From: a virus
Virus record (IMG/VR): IMGVR_UViG_3300007611_000004
Location: 1-41,541 of that record
Direction: 5' to 3' (one strand)
DNA length: 41,541 nucleotides
Position 1 is the stretch's first letter. Every line of letters starts with the position of its first letter. Of the stretch, positions 8,633 through 20,400 are shown piece after piece. A program made the position numbers and the translations under genes. The notes beneath the pieces were generated by a model that worked only from the letters and a program-made list of their open reading frames with translations, had not been told where the DNA came from and searched no databases.

Positions 8633-11600
8633 ATGTCAAATTATGTCGGCCGAAATGCACAGGAAATATTCGATGATATTTCCTACAGATACTTTTATAG
8701 TCTTAGAAGAACAGACAAGGGCGAACTATTTCTTAATAAGATAGATCAGACCAAAAAAAATGACCCTTTAATAATAAACGATATTGGTACTAGTGAACAA
8801 GATTTTAAAAATTTTGTTTATGGAGAAGACTATTTCGAAGGCCGAGCAATAGATCATACAATAAGACACGAAAATCTCAGATATGAACAATATATATGGG
8901 ACAATAAAAATATATCATACTTTCTTGACAACGAAGGTAATTTTTCTGTAAGAGTAAACGAGTCATTCGATTATTCGAACACTGTTTCGTCGGACGGCGA
9001 AACACGATACACTATTGATGTACCGGCACAAGAGCCAGAGGCAGTTCCCGTGGTATCTCCGCCCGAAGAAGACGAAGATGAAGACGGTGAAGAAGCTGCG
9101 GAAGTCAACTATGAACTTACAGCAGTACAGAGTGTCGACGAGGGAGGCCAGTTAAATGTAGTTCTTACAACTGATAATTTAGGAACTCAAAATGGCATTG
9201 AATATTTTCTATCAGGAATAGATGCAGAAGATATTTCTGAAGTCAAAACAGAATTTACTGTAACAGTAGTAACAAACTCAGAGTCTCCTGGAAATCTTGT
9301 ATTTGCCTTAAACCAACAACAGTATCCATCAATAACATTATCGCGCGGACACACCTATATTTTTAATCAAGGCGATCCTAGTAATTTAGGTACAATACAT
9401 CCACTAGCCTTCAGTACCACTCAAGACGGCACACATAGCGACGGAGAAATTTATGAAAACGGCGTGGTTTATAAGCTAGACGGAGAGATAGTAGAAAACG
9501 CCGCCGCTTATGCTCAAAGGTTTGGAATCGCCTCTTCAAGATCAGTAGAAATAACAGTGCTGCCTGACACGCCTTTTGAGTTATACTATTTTGACTATAA
9601 TCATAGTAACGCAAATCCAACCGGACAAACACCTGTAACAGGAAATAATATACTAGACGGTGCTTTTAATGTATTTAATGACGTATCAACAATTGCAATT
9701 GCACTAGTTGCAGATGAAATTACAGAAGGCGCCGAGGAGTTAACAATTGAACTGAGCAACGGAGAAAGTTCTGTAACCACTTCTGTCAACGATACATCTA
9801 CAGCACCGGAAGCTAGCTATTCGCTTAGTGCAGACGTTGACGAAGTAGCAGAAGGAGAATTTATTACATTTACACTCACAACGGAAAATGTTCCTAATGG
9901 CGCTAATATCAATTATACTATTTCAGGCGTTACTGCTAACGATATAGAATCGCCACTTGAAGGTGTTTTTACTGTGAATGAAAATACAGCCACAGTAGAA
10001 ATAGCAATATCAAACGATGCTAGCACAGAAGGAGACGAAACATTAACTCTGTCTCTAAATAATAACGCAGATAGTGCTAGCATTACTGTGCTTGACACTA
10101 GTTTAGACCCCGAGCCAACCTATAATTTGAGCTCTACAAGCCAATCAATAAGTGAAGGAGATAATATATTTGTAACGTTAGAAACATCAAATATTGATGA
10201 TAATACATCTGTTTCCTATACAATTACAGGAATAGACGCAGCAGATCTTGCTACCGGAGACCTAACAGGCCAGTTTATTGTAACAAACAACACAGCTACA
10301 TTGGCATTCAGTTTAGCTCAAGATCAAACTACTGAAGGTCTTGAAACAATGGTTTTGACGCTGGACAACGAAGCTGCAAGTTTGTCTATCGATATTGAAG
10401 ATACGAGCATAGCCGCTGAGCCCGAGCCCGGCACATATGATCTAACAGCAAGTTCTTCATCACTAAATGAGGGAGAATCAGTAATTATTACGTTAGTTAC
10501 AACAAATGTAGATGATCAGACGGAAGTTCCATACACAATATCTGGCGTACAATTAGGTGACATTGACGCCGAAAGCCTGTCTAATAATTTTGTAGTCACT
10601 GATGACACTGCATCTGTCGAAATAGTAATTACAGAAGATAATTCTACCGAAGGACTCGAAACACTGACTCTAAGTTTAGACAACGGTGAATCATCAATAG
10701 ATATAGAAATCACAGATACAAGTGTTACACCTCAAGACAGCACCTATCAATTGACACCGTCTTCGTCTGTTGTAAATGAAGGAGAATCCTTATCAGTTTT
10801 ATTAGAAACTACTAATGTTCCAAATGGCACTGTTATTGGGTATACAATTTCGGGCATAACGAATGACGATCTCAGTGCCGGGTTAACGATAGGATCGTTT
10901 ACAGTTCAAAACAACGCAAGCAGCGTGGATTTAACTCTTGCAGCGGACGTAGAGACAGAAGGAGATGAAACCATGGTGTTTGCCTTAGACAACGGCGGGG
11001 CAAGTGCATCAATTCTAATAAACGATACTAGTCAAGCTCCTGAAGCTTCTTATTCCTTGTCTCGGAGCACAGCAACAGTAAATGAAGGTGATTCTGTTAC
11101 TTTCACCCTAAATACTACAAATGTTAATGACGGCGAACTTGTTGGCTATACAGTAACCGGAATCGACGCAGGTGATATATCTTCTGGGTCTCTTTCTGGC
11201 AACTTCGACATTAGTGCAGGAACATCACAAGTTAGTTTTACACTATCGGAAGATCTTCTCACGGAAGGCAGCGAAACAATGTTACTAAGCCTTGACAACG
11301 GCGAAGATTCTATATCTGTAACTGTAAGTGATACTAGTACGGCACCCTCGGCAGATTATACATTGAGTGTAACTAACGACGGATTCAGTAATTATGTATT
11401 AAACGGCAATGATGGTTCAGGATCAGTAAGCGGATCAGATGTCACATTAACATTTGCAACCGGTGATATCATAGATTTCAATGTTAACGCCCCGGGACAT
11501 CCGTTCTATGTTAAAACTGCAGATAGTACCGGAACTTCAAACCAAGCGGACGGTGTTACAAATAACGGTGCACAATCTGGCACTGTGAGATGGCAAATTC

Positions 11601-11680
11601 CTTCGCAGTATTCAGGGCAAACACTACACTACAATTGCCAATTCCATGCTGCAATGCATGGCACAATAAATGTAAATTAA
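8633..11680 (+). CDS. Calx-beta repeat virion protein with two cupredoxin-like domains
   Basis: A 1015-residue protein; AAGGA at 8621-8625 precedes ATG by seven bases. Residues ~1-150 are a distinct N-terminal region ending in an acidic linker (EEDEDEDGEEAAE). Six Calx-beta-like modules of ~100 residues follow, beginning near 158, 397, 496, 601, 704 and 806, with recurring EGE/EGD, TISG-IDA, TEGxETLTLSLDN and DTS signatures. The first module is interrupted (~208-336) by a cupredoxin-like domain with HPLAFS, whose copper ligands are altered (YYFDYNHSNA: Cys to Asp, Met to Ala). A second cupredoxin (~908-1015) closes the protein and keeps GHPFYVKT and NCQFHAAMHG, a full His/Cys/His/Met set. Calx-beta modules generally mediate adhesion. 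Copper binding is inferred from the ligand pattern. Confidence 0.85.
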   Translation: MSNYVGRNAQEIFDDISYRYFYSLRRTDKGELFLNKIDQTKKNDPLIINDIGTSEQDFKNFVYGEDYFEGRAIDHTIRHENLRYEQYIWDNKNISYFLDNEGNFSVRVNESFDYSNTVSSDGETRYTIDVPAQEPEAVPVVSPPEEDEDEDGEEAAEVNYELTAVQSVDEGGQLNVVLTTDNLGTQNGIEYFLSGIDAEDISEVKTEFTVTVVTNSESPGNLVFALNQQQYPSITLSRGHTYIFNQGDPSNLGTIHPLAFSTTQDGTHSDGEIYENGVVYKLDGEIVENAAAYAQRFGIASSRSVEITVLPDTPFELYYFDYNHSNANPTGQTPVTGNNILDGAFNVFNDVSTIAIALVADEITEGAEELTIELSNGESSVTTSVNDTSTAPEASYSLSADVDEVAEGEFITFTLTTENVPNGANINYTISGVTANDIESPLEGVFTVNENTATVEIAISNDASTEGDETLTLSLNNNADSASITVLDTSLDPEPTYNLSSTSQSISEGDNIFVTLETSNIDDNTSVSYTITGIDAADLATGDLTGQFIVTNNTATLAFSLAQDQTTEGLETMVLTLDNEAASLSIDIEDTSIAAEPEPGTYDLTASSSSLNEGESVIITLVTTNVDDQTEVPYTISGVQLGDIDAESLSNNFVVTDDTASVEIVITEDNSTEGLETLTLSLDNGESSIDIEITDTSVTPQDSTYQLTPSSSVVNEGESLSVLLETTNVPNGTVIGYTISGITNDDLSAGLTIGSFTVQNNASSVDLTLAADVETEGDETMVFALDNGGASASILINDTSQAPEASYSLSRSTATVNEGDSVTFTLNTTNVNDGELVGYTVTGIDAGDISSGSLSGNFDISAGTSQVSFTLSEDLLTEGSETMLLSLDNGEDSISVTVSDTSTAPSADYTLSVTNDGFSNYVLNGNDGSGSVSGSDVTLTFATGDIIDFNVNAPGHPFYVKTADSTGTSNQADGVTNNGAQSGTVRWQIPSQYSGQTLHYNCQFHAAMHGTINVN

Positions 11681-11690
11681 AGGATAGAAA

Positions 11691-14600
11691 ATGGTCGATT
11701 TTAAACTAGATAGATTAGCATATACATTCAAGGGAAATTGGGTTCCTAATTCTCTCTATCAAAAAGATGATATAATTTTCTATAAAGGAAAGGCATATGT
11801 GTGTTTGCAAGAGCATCTAGCTAATCTTAATTTCTACAACGACCTAGAGTTTTCGGGATCAGAAACTGTAAATGTTACTGTCGGACCCGATTCATTAAAC
11901 CCAAACAATGCTGCTGGCGTGTATTATTTTAATGATACCGAACTTGATAATCTCAATTTGATAAAGGGCAAGGCATATGTCTTTGATCAAACAGACAGTT
12001 CGAATGCTGATTTTAACGGGAATACCAATCCTCTACTGTTTTCTCTTAGCAATGAAGGGCCGCGTGCAGGAAACGAAAAATTTACACGAAACGTATTTTA
12101 TTTTATAGATGATTTACAGGTAGACGAAGATACCTATCTTGCCGATTTTGAGACAGCACAAAAAAGAAAAATACAGATTACTATTCCCTTTGATATGCCC
12201 GATAGATTTTACGTGTATAGCGACACAAATCAGAATGTAGGAACATTCCATAATTCTAGATATTTTTCTAATTGGGATCTAATGTTCGACGGCCGCGAGT
12301 GGAATAATGCCTGGACTGTTTCTATTTTTTACAGTAAAGGAGCAATAGTAAGATATAACGGTAATGTTTATATTTGTTTAGAACCTCACGTTAGCGCAGA
12401 AGATACCAATCTTGGTCTAGAAGAAGATCTAGAAAAATGGCAGTTATTGTCTCAGGTAGATACTTGGGCATCAAGCTGGATCGATGATAACAAATATACT
12501 TTGAATGATGTTGTTAGATACGGCGGCAGAGTGTATCGATGCACTCAGGGACATGTGTCTGCTAGTCAGGATCTCGGGCTCGAATCAGACGAAGACAAGT
12601 GGGAAATTTTAAGTGACGGGGTAGAATATAAATCTACATGGACTGCTAATACTCGGTATAAACCTAAAGATGTAGTTCGTTACGGGCCTAGCCTTTTTGT
12701 TTGTGTTCAAGGTCACACTTCTAGCGATGCAGCTAGTGAACTTCGCACTGATATAGATTTTTGGGAAATATATGTTCCTGGTTACTCATTTGACAATCAA
12801 TACGATTCAAACCTTGAATATTCGCAAGGCAATATAGTTCAATACGGTGGAAATTTATATCTCTGTAATCGACCAACTAGAGGAGGGTTATTGGCCAATG
12901 CAAGCACAGCTTGGCAGCAGCTTACAAGTGGGTATTATTACAAAGGAGATTATAGCCCAAGTGAGGCTTACAAGGTAGGTGAAATTGTACATTATTCTGG
13001 CTCGATCTGGGTTGCTCTAACGGGCACCGATGATACTCCTGAAGGAAGCCAAAATTGGAGGCTTGTAGCACCAGGAACAGAATTTAGAGGAAGATGGACT
13101 TTTGACTCCGACTATGAAGTAAACCAGATTGTAACTTTTATTGATTCAGCGTATGTGTGTATCTCAGCGCACAATTCGTCTATGGAGAACAGCAGACCAG
13201 ATAGAGATGAAAATATAAACCAATATTGGATCACTCTAGCCGAAGGTGCTGAAACAAATGTTCTTCAAGTAGAAGGAGACATGAAACAACGTGGGCTGTT
13301 ATACCAAGACGAGCGCTTCGAGATAGGAAAACCAAAGTCTGTGTTATCAGCTGTAGAAGACGAAAGGCAAACTGTTTTGTTTTCTGTAACTGTAGAACAA
13401 AATAAAGAAGACCCTTTTAATAATGTATTTGCTATTAACAGACAGCAATATCCAAGTTTTGATATAAAGCCTGATGTAATATATGTTTTTAATCAGGATG
13501 ACACAAGTAATGATAATCACCCTTTAAATTTTTCCGAAACACAGTACGGTATTCATAATTCTGGTGAGCCGTATGAATTAGGAGTCGTATATCGCTTAGA
13601 CGGAAATACTGTTGCAGATGCAGCAGAATATGCTGCAGAATTTAACAATGCCTCAACGAGAGAAATACAAATTACTCCTAGGCTCGAAACGCCTGATCAA
13701 TTATTTTATTACAGTTACAATCAAGATTCGTTGAATCCAACCGGAGTTGTTAATAAAGTAGAAAGTTCAAGGAAAAATACTTGGCAAATAGTTAGCAATA
13801 CACCAAGAGCATTTTACGTTAGCACAGACGGAGTAGATTCGCCTGATTATGGAAAATCTGAAGAATCCCCGTGGCGCACTGTGCATTACGCTGCTAATTA
13901 TCTTCTTGAAAACATATATGGCACACTCAATACATCCTCTGTCGGAGGTGATTATATATTGCAAAAGGCTATAGAGTATATTGCAAACGGTGACAGCACA
14001 GCAGATTTTTCAAATTTATCTACTTTGTTAAATTCTATTAATCCAAGAACAAAGGACCTGTTTGCTAATGTCGATAAGTCCGAATCGGAAATTACTTTAT
14101 CAGATAGTATAGCTGTTCAGTCTTTTTACGACGGCAACGAAATTCAAGGAGATATACGCAGCAGGATACAGGATATAGAAAACGAGATTTACTATTCCGG
14201 TGAAAAATATAAAAATGATCGTATTTACATAGGCGGTGTATATTATAATATTCTTAATCAAGAGGCTCCTAATACAACAATTTATGTTAAGACCGGAATT
14301 TTTAAAGAAATATTGCCTATATCGGTACCCGAGCGATGTGCTATCGTAGGAGAGGAACTAAGAAGCACGACAGTATCACCTGAGGAAGGTTATGAACAAA
14401 GCGACATGTTTTATGTTCGCAACGGATCAGGTATTAGAAGCATGACTATGTCGGGTCTTAGGGGCGAATTAGGAGAATTGAATCAATATCTTACGCGAAG
14501 ACCAACTGCAGGAGCTTACGTTAGCCTTGATCCCGGATTCGGTCCAGACGATTCTTCGGTATGGATCACAAGTAGATCACCCTATATCCAAAACGTAACT

Positions 14601-17396
14601 ACACTAGGAACTGGGTGTATTGGAGTTAAAATAGACGGATCTTTACACGATTCTGGTAATGATTCGATAGTTGCGAACGACTTCACTCAGGTATTATCGG
14701 ACGGCATAGGAGCCTGGGCCGATCAGGTAGGTCGTACAGAATTAGTATCAGTCTTTACCTATTATTGTCATATAGGCTACCTCTGTACCAACGGTGGTGT
14801 TGTGCGAGCTACTAACGGCAATAACTCTTACGGAGAATTTGGTTCAGTTGCTGAAGGATTCGATGTTAACGAAGTGCCTATTAACGGGTCTATAGATAAT
14901 AGAACAAAAGATGCACAGTTCGAGGAAGCATTTACATACGGCATCGATGAACAAAGTATTCTTGCAGTAGGATATTCTCATGCAGGCCAAGAATACACAG
15001 AAGCTGCAATTACTTTTGGCGGTTCTGGTACGGGAGCAGATGCTTACTACAACGAATTTAGACAACAGGCAATTTCTAAAATAAGAGTTTTAGATCCAGA
15101 AGATAGCTTCGACGCAGGCGGAATCAATTATACGTTTGTAGTGAATAATCTACAGTCAGGAAACGACGGGGAGATATTTTTATCACAAGCAGAAGTAGGA
15201 TCGAAAGAGCAATTTGAAGGTCAAAGGTTAGTTATCATCAGCGGACTGGGCGTAGGACAATATGGAAAAATTGAGTTTTACGATCCGGACACAAAGCAAT
15301 GTATCATTTCAAGAGAATCAGACACAAGCCAAGGTTTTGATCACTTCCAGCCTGGATATCCTATAGAACCTGAATTAGATTCAACTAGCAAGTATGCTAT
15401 TGAGCCAATGGTAGAGATAGAAGAACCAATATTTGACTCAGTAACAATATCCGGACCTTCTAATAGAAATTGGAAATATCTTGCCGCAAACGTTGACAGA
15501 ATAGTAGCAATTAGCCAAGGAAGCTCTTCTACAGACGCTTTTGTAACCTACAGTGACAACGGTTTTAATTGGTCGCAAGAAACCAGTGTTTCTGCAGCTA
15601 CAGAGATAAGTGGAATTGTATATTCAGGAACTGCATTTATTGCGATAAAACAAAGCAAAGAAGGACTAGCTACTAATGAAGTTCTTACTAGTTTAGAAGC
15701 AGTAAACTGGAGCGACATCACTCTTCCTACAGATGCTGCATGGCAATCAATTGCAAGCGATGGGAACAATAATGTAGTTATTGTTCCTGGAGGAGGCAAT
15801 CAATCATTTGCTTATTCTAGCGACGGCGGCTTGAGTTACAATCTAAGAGACGTAGGTACTACTCAAATTTGGTGTGCCGTAGAATACGGCAATGAAAAAT
15901 TTGTAGCTTTAGATAGTAATGCTGGAGACGTGGCTATAAGCACAGACAACGGAGTTACTTGGACATTAATATCTGGTGCAATTCCTGCATACCAATATAC
16001 CGACATAACCTACGGTAATGGTAGATTTGTTGCAATAGCACCACCGAGTAACACCGGCAGCACTTCTATATTTGTGTACAGTTTTGATGGTGAGAATTGG
16101 TACACTGGTATTCAAGAAACAGAAGATTTTGAATTTATATCATATTCTCAAGGAGTATTCATTGCTTCAGGTGAGAGTAATGTTATAGGAAAAAGTGCAG
16201 ACGGAAAAGTATGGAGAACAACCGGTGACGACAGCACCGATTTTGCTTTATCTCAGAGAGCTGTTTGGGGCCAAAGCTTGTATTATAATAATACCTGGCT
16301 AGTCGTTCAGGAAGGAGGTACATGGAATTCTATTAGAACAGGAGCCAGAGCAGTTGTGCGTGCTACTGTGGAAGCAGCTTCTGTGACCGGCTTTGTAATA
16401 TATGATCCGGGCAGTAATTATCAAACCAACCCTCAAATTACAGTATTTGACAACAGTGCATCCGGGTTAGTAGTATATAGTTCGTTTTTGAATAGCGGAG
16501 TGTTAGCGCAACCTGAAATGCGTAGTCGAGGAGAAGGTTACGTAACTGTTACCGGTACAATCACCGGAAATGGTTTTGCAGATTTATTTCAAACAGGAAC
16601 TACCTTGTTTTTGAAAGACGTTTCAAGAATCCCAGGTCCCGGAGCCAACTTATTAATAAACGCTGTATCCCAGCAGTTTAGTATAAGCAAAATCGAGGAA
16701 CAAACCGGCGACGGCCCTTATGATATTAAAGTACAGATACGTCCGTCGCTTTCCATAAACGAAAGTCCTATACATGATACTAGTCTAATTATAAGAGAAA
16801 GGTATAGTCAATTAAGACTCACTGGCCATGATTTTCTTGACATAGGCACTGGAAACTTTGAAGATACAGATTATCCCAATCTTTATGTATTTGGTGAAGA
16901 CGCAGAAAACCCTAGAAGACCTTTCAACGAAACAGTAGCAAGCGGCGGCGGCAGAGTATTCTATACTTCAACCGACCAGGATGGTAACTTCCGAGTTGGC
17001 GAATTGTTTGCTGTAGAACAGTCTTCTGGTATTGTTACTATAGATGCCAGCCAGTTTGATTTAAGCGGCCTTACTGAAGTTTCACTAGGCGGAATTCAAT
17101 TGGGCGGCACCAATGTAATTATAAGAGAATTTTCGAAAGATCCTACATTTGTTGCCTCTAGCAATAACGTAGTTCCTACGCAAAGAGCAATTGCTTCCTA
17201 TCTTGAAAATAGAATTTCTACTGGAGACGGAAATGCAACAACAAATACTCTTATTGCATCGCAGACTGTGATTAGTGGTGACAATATTTCTAACGCCGCA
17301 GGACTATCAGTAGAAGCAGCAAGTGTATTAAATATGCAAGGTCTTCAAGGAACCTATCTAGCTGCACAATTCTTTGCTTACGGAAGCAATTTGTAA
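11691..17396 (+). CDS. Giant beta-helix adhesin with CBM-like repeats and inserted Asp-box propeller
   Basis: A 1901-residue protein; AAAGGA overlaps the previous stop, six bases before ATG. Seven ~50-residue repeats of the CBM5/12-like pattern W-x(4)-Y-x(3)-D-x-V-x-Y-G-x(2)-Y-x-C begin near residues 13, 203, 259, 313, 367, 417 and 464. Two degenerate cupredoxin-like domains sit at ~59-193 (NPLLFS) and ~564-693 (NHPLNFS, then YYSYNQDSLNPTG). A pectate-lyase-like beta-helix follows from FYVSTDGVDSPDYGK (~705), including IYVKTGIFKEILPISVPERC. Residues ~1253-1550 hold Asp-box (BNR) motifs: YSDNGFNW, YSSDGGLSY, STDNGVTW, YSFDGENW, SADGKVW. The C-terminus has RLTGHDFLDIGTGNFE and GGGRVFYTSTDQDGNFRVGE. 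The next gene is a paralogue without the propeller. Propeller function is unknown; no sialidase arginine triad was established. Confidence 0.88.
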   Translation: MVDFKLDRLAYTFKGNWVPNSLYQKDDIIFYKGKAYVCLQEHLANLNFYNDLEFSGSETVNVTVGPDSLNPNNAAGVYYFNDTELDNLNLIKGKAYVFDQTDSSNADFNGNTNPLLFSLSNEGPRAGNEKFTRNVFYFIDDLQVDEDTYLADFETAQKRKIQITIPFDMPDRFYVYSDTNQNVGTFHNSRYFSNWDLMFDGREWNNAWTVSIFYSKGAIVRYNGNVYICLEPHVSAEDTNLGLEEDLEKWQLLSQVDTWASSWIDDNKYTLNDVVRYGGRVYRCTQGHVSASQDLGLESDEDKWEILSDGVEYKSTWTANTRYKPKDVVRYGPSLFVCVQGHTSSDAASELRTDIDFWEIYVPGYSFDNQYDSNLEYSQGNIVQYGGNLYLCNRPTRGGLLANASTAWQQLTSGYYYKGDYSPSEAYKVGEIVHYSGSIWVALTGTDDTPEGSQNWRLVAPGTEFRGRWTFDSDYEVNQIVTFIDSAYVCISAHNSSMENSRPDRDENINQYWITLAEGAETNVLQVEGDMKQRGLLYQDERFEIGKPKSVLSAVEDERQTVLFSVTVEQNKEDPFNNVFAINRQQYPSFDIKPDVIYVFNQDDTSNDNHPLNFSETQYGIHNSGEPYELGVVYRLDGNTVADAAEYAAEFNNASTREIQITPRLETPDQLFYYSYNQDSLNPTGVVNKVESSRKNTWQIVSNTPRAFYVSTDGVDSPDYGKSEESPWRTVHYAANYLLENIYGTLNTSSVGGDYILQKAIEYIANGDSTADFSNLSTLLNSINPRTKDLFANVDKSESEITLSDSIAVQSFYDGNEIQGDIRSRIQDIENEIYYSGEKYKNDRIYIGGVYYNILNQEAPNTTIYVKTGIFKEILPISVPERCAIVGEELRSTTVSPEEGYEQSDMFYVRNGSGIRSMTMSGLRGELGELNQYLTRRPTAGAYVSLDPGFGPDDSSVWITSRSPYIQNVTTLGTGCIGVKIDGSLHDSGNDSIVANDFTQVLSDGIGAWADQVGRTELVSVFTYYCHIGYLCTNGGVVRATNGNNSYGEFGSVAEGFDVNEVPINGSIDNRTKDAQFEEAFTYGIDEQSILAVGYSHAGQEYTEAAITFGGSGTGADAYYNEFRQQAISKIRVLDPEDSFDAGGINYTFVVNNLQSGNDGEIFLSQAEVGSKEQFEGQRLVIISGLGVGQYGKIEFYDPDTKQCIISRESDTSQGFDHFQPGYPIEPELDSTSKYAIEPMVEIEEPIFDSVTISGPSNRNWKYLAANVDRIVAISQGSSSTDAFVTYSDNGFNWSQETSVSAATEISGIVYSGTAFIAIKQSKEGLATNEVLTSLEAVNWSDITLPTDAAWQSIASDGNNNVVIVPGGGNQSFAYSSDGGLSYNLRDVGTTQIWCAVEYGNEKFVALDSNAGDVAISTDNGVTWTLISGAIPAYQYTDITYGNGRFVAIAPPSNTGSTSIFVYSFDGENWYTGIQETEDFEFISYSQGVFIASGESNVIGKSADGKVWRTTGDDSTDFALSQRAVWGQSLYYNNTWLVVQEGGTWNSIRTGARAVVRATVEAASVTGFVIYDPGSNYQTNPQITVFDNSASGLVVYSSFLNSGVLAQPEMRSRGEGYVTVTGTITGNGFADLFQTGTTLFLKDVSRIPGPGANLLINAVSQQFSISKIEEQTGDGPYDIKVQIRPSLSINESPIHDTSLIIRERYSQLRLTGHDFLDIGTGNFEDTDYPNLYVFGEDAENPRRPFNETVASGGGRVFYTSTDQDGNFRVGELFAVEQSSGIVTIDASQFDLSGLTEVSLGGIQLGGTNVIIREFSKDPTFVASSNNVVPTQRAIASYLENRISTGDGNATTNTLIASQTVISGDNISNAAGLSVEAASVLNMQGLQGTYLAAQFFAYGSNL

Positions 17397-17401
17397 TTTG
17401 A

Positions 17402-17409
17402 AATAAATA
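17402..17409 (+). promoter_or_regulatory. Late promoter box AATAAATA
   Basis: AATAAATA lies in the 33-base gap before the ATG at 17430. A CGGAG ribosome site (17419-17423) follows closely, so the leader would be only about 15 bases. Confidence 0.6.
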
Positions 17410-17429
17410 ACTTTACGACGGAGTAAAAA

Positions 17430-20400
17430 ATGGCTGAGTTTAAATTAGGTAGATTGAGATTTATTTGGAAGGGAGATTGGACGCCGTCTAATGTCTACTA
17501 CAATGATGATATTGTTCGTAAAGGCGGAGCTACTTACATATGTGTTAATGGTCACACAAGTTCCAGCAGCTTTGTAGACGACATCGAAGTAAACTGGGAA
17601 AAAATAAGCGACGGACAACAGTGGAAAGCCACTTGGGATGTAAACACTTATTACGACGAAAGTGATATTGTTAAGTATGGCGGCAATGTTTATATTGTAA
17701 ACGAAGCGCATTTGTCCGCACAAACAATAGAAGAAGGACTAGAAGCAGACATAGCAAAGTGGAATATCTTTGCAAACGGTTTTGACTATAGGTCAGAATG
17801 GCAGCCTTCTACCAAATACAGAATTAATGACTTAGTAAAAAATGGCGCGGTCATTTATGCGTGTATTGAATCCCATGTGTCATCTAGTTCTGTATCAGAA
17901 GGACTAGAATTCGATTTAGAAAAATGGGAAATTTTTAGCAGTGGCGTAAATTATAGAGGAACTTGGTCATCAGGTACCTATTATGTAATTAACGATCTAA
18001 TCAAATACGGTGCTAATGTTTTTGTATGTGTTGCCGGTCATCTTAGTACGGATTTCTTATCTAATGAGAATAATTGGGAAACCTTTGTAGACGGAATTGA
18101 ATATCAGAACACTTGGAATAGTGTTAAAAACTACAAGCCCGGCGATTTTGTAAATCACGGGGGGTACACTTATATTTCAAAAACCTTTAACATAGGTAAT
18201 AAACCCGATCTTAGTCTAGATAACTGGGATTTATTCACGCGCGGCTTTAGATTTGCAGGAGATTGGGGAGAAGATAGCACCAATCAAGATTATCTCCCAG
18301 GAGACGTTGTTAGATTAAATGGGTACACCTATCTTTGCACTACTGGCACTAATACAGATGTGTATTTTGATGTCACTGTTCAAGCAACTGATCAGGGCAA
18401 TAAATATTATCTTAATGGTAACCTTCATCCTGACCTATTGTTTACTATAGGCACTACTTTTACATTTAGTCAAAATGATACGACTAATGTGGGTCATCCT
18501 CTGCTATTCAGTCAAACTCAGCACGGAATTCATAACGGTGGCTCTGAATATATTGAGGGAGTAAGATATTTCCTAGACGGTGCAGAAGTAGCAGATAGCT
18601 CAACTTACATTGCAGGATTTGATAGTGCTTCGACCAGAACTATTGAGATTACAACAGACGAAACTACAGTTGATACCTTGTATTACTATTGTAATTACCA
18701 TAACCTAATGGCAGGCGATAGTGTAATAAGCGTAACTGAATTTACTAGTATTAAGCCACCGGGCCCGTATTGGGAACGACTTAATTCCGGATTCTTTTGG
18801 AGAGACGAATACGTAGATACCACTTTTTACGAGTTAGGCGATACCATTAGATTTGGCGATAACAGCTATGTATGTGTTCAGGAACACGTAGCTGAAGATG
18901 GCGTAAACAGTCCAGACGCCGACACTACAGGACAATTTTGGAATCTCTTATCTGCAGGTGCAGAAGAGTCTGTATTAACGCAGGCAGGAGACATCTTATA
19001 TTATGGCGGCGCAGGCCCAACTAGATTACCTATAGGACGCGACGGACAAGTACTAGCTGTAAATTCTACAGAAGATGCTCCTGAATGGCAGTATTGGGGT
19101 TACGTTAACAATGTATACTATGTTTCTGCTGACAACGGGAAAGATTTGCCAACTCCTACGTACGGTATTAACATTGATAAGCCTTGGAAAACAATTAGGT
19201 ATGCTAATAAGCAGATAATAGACGGACCGCTTAATCCATTATCTAAGAGACTTCTATACATGAATCGGAGTTTCATTCAGCAAGAAGCAGTAGAATGGAT
19301 AGACTACCAAATTACAATCAGTAATGAACCATTTGTAGGGTTCACATACGATAAAGAAGAATACGCCGAAGCAATAGGCCACGTATTAGATGGTTTGATA
19401 TATGATATTGCACACGGAGGCAATGAATACTCTCAGAAAGTAGCTAGGAATTTTGTAGACGGAAAATATGCGGCTACTGTTTCTAGCAAGCAATCTCAAA
19501 CTGTAGAGGTTCTAGAATTTGTTGCAAACAGTGCAAAAGAAATTACCTCTAACACACTAGTGGATACAAGTTATCAAATAGAAAACTCAATAGCGGACCC
19601 AATATCGCAGTATGTAAGCTCTGAATATTTCGAATACTCAAGCGAGCAACAAATACCTTTAATAATAGATAATTTAGTTAGCTTGAGCCAAGACACAATT
19701 CAAGAAGGTAATATTGGTATATTGCCAAGTGTTAAAATTCCTAACAACACAATCTATGTAAAAACGGGTCTTTATAAAGAAGTACTTCCTATAAGCGTCA
19801 ACCAGCAGACTGCTATAGTCGGCGACGAATTACGTTCGACACGTATAGAGCCAGCATCGGCTATTATCGCTGAAAATGATGTGCCTTACAGTTTAGAGGT
19901 TATAAATCACTTATCTCTAGTAATAAACGATATTATTGCGGGAGCAGATAATATTACTGCAACCAGCGGCAATCCTGTAACTTACTCTGATACTTTTCCT
20001 TTGATAGGAGATAGTACTTCTGCAGCAGAAGCGTCAGAACTAATGCGTCAAATATATGATTTTATTGACTATGGGATAAACGGAGCAACTGGAGATTCTA
20101 CGATACCTAAAAAGGCAGGAGCAAATGAAACACGAGATTCGAAGTCATATACATATGCTATAGATGCGTTAGAACGTAATCGTGAATTCGTAATTCATGA
20201 GGCTCTTGCGTACCTAGACACTAACTACCCAGCATACAGCTATAATTCTCAAGATTATATCAATCAAATTGCACGTTATATTGATGCAATACAGTATGAT
20301 TTAAGATATTCTGGAAATTATGCCAGTCTAACCGCTGCACAAATTTATCTTAGCTCTGTAATTGGAAGTCTAGAACAAGACATGTTTTACCTTAGAAACG

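Noticed and set aside
18399-18406. AATAAATA late promoter-like box
   Set aside because: It lies inside the cupredoxin coding segment of the 17430 gene with no start nearby; expected by chance in A+T-rich DNA.
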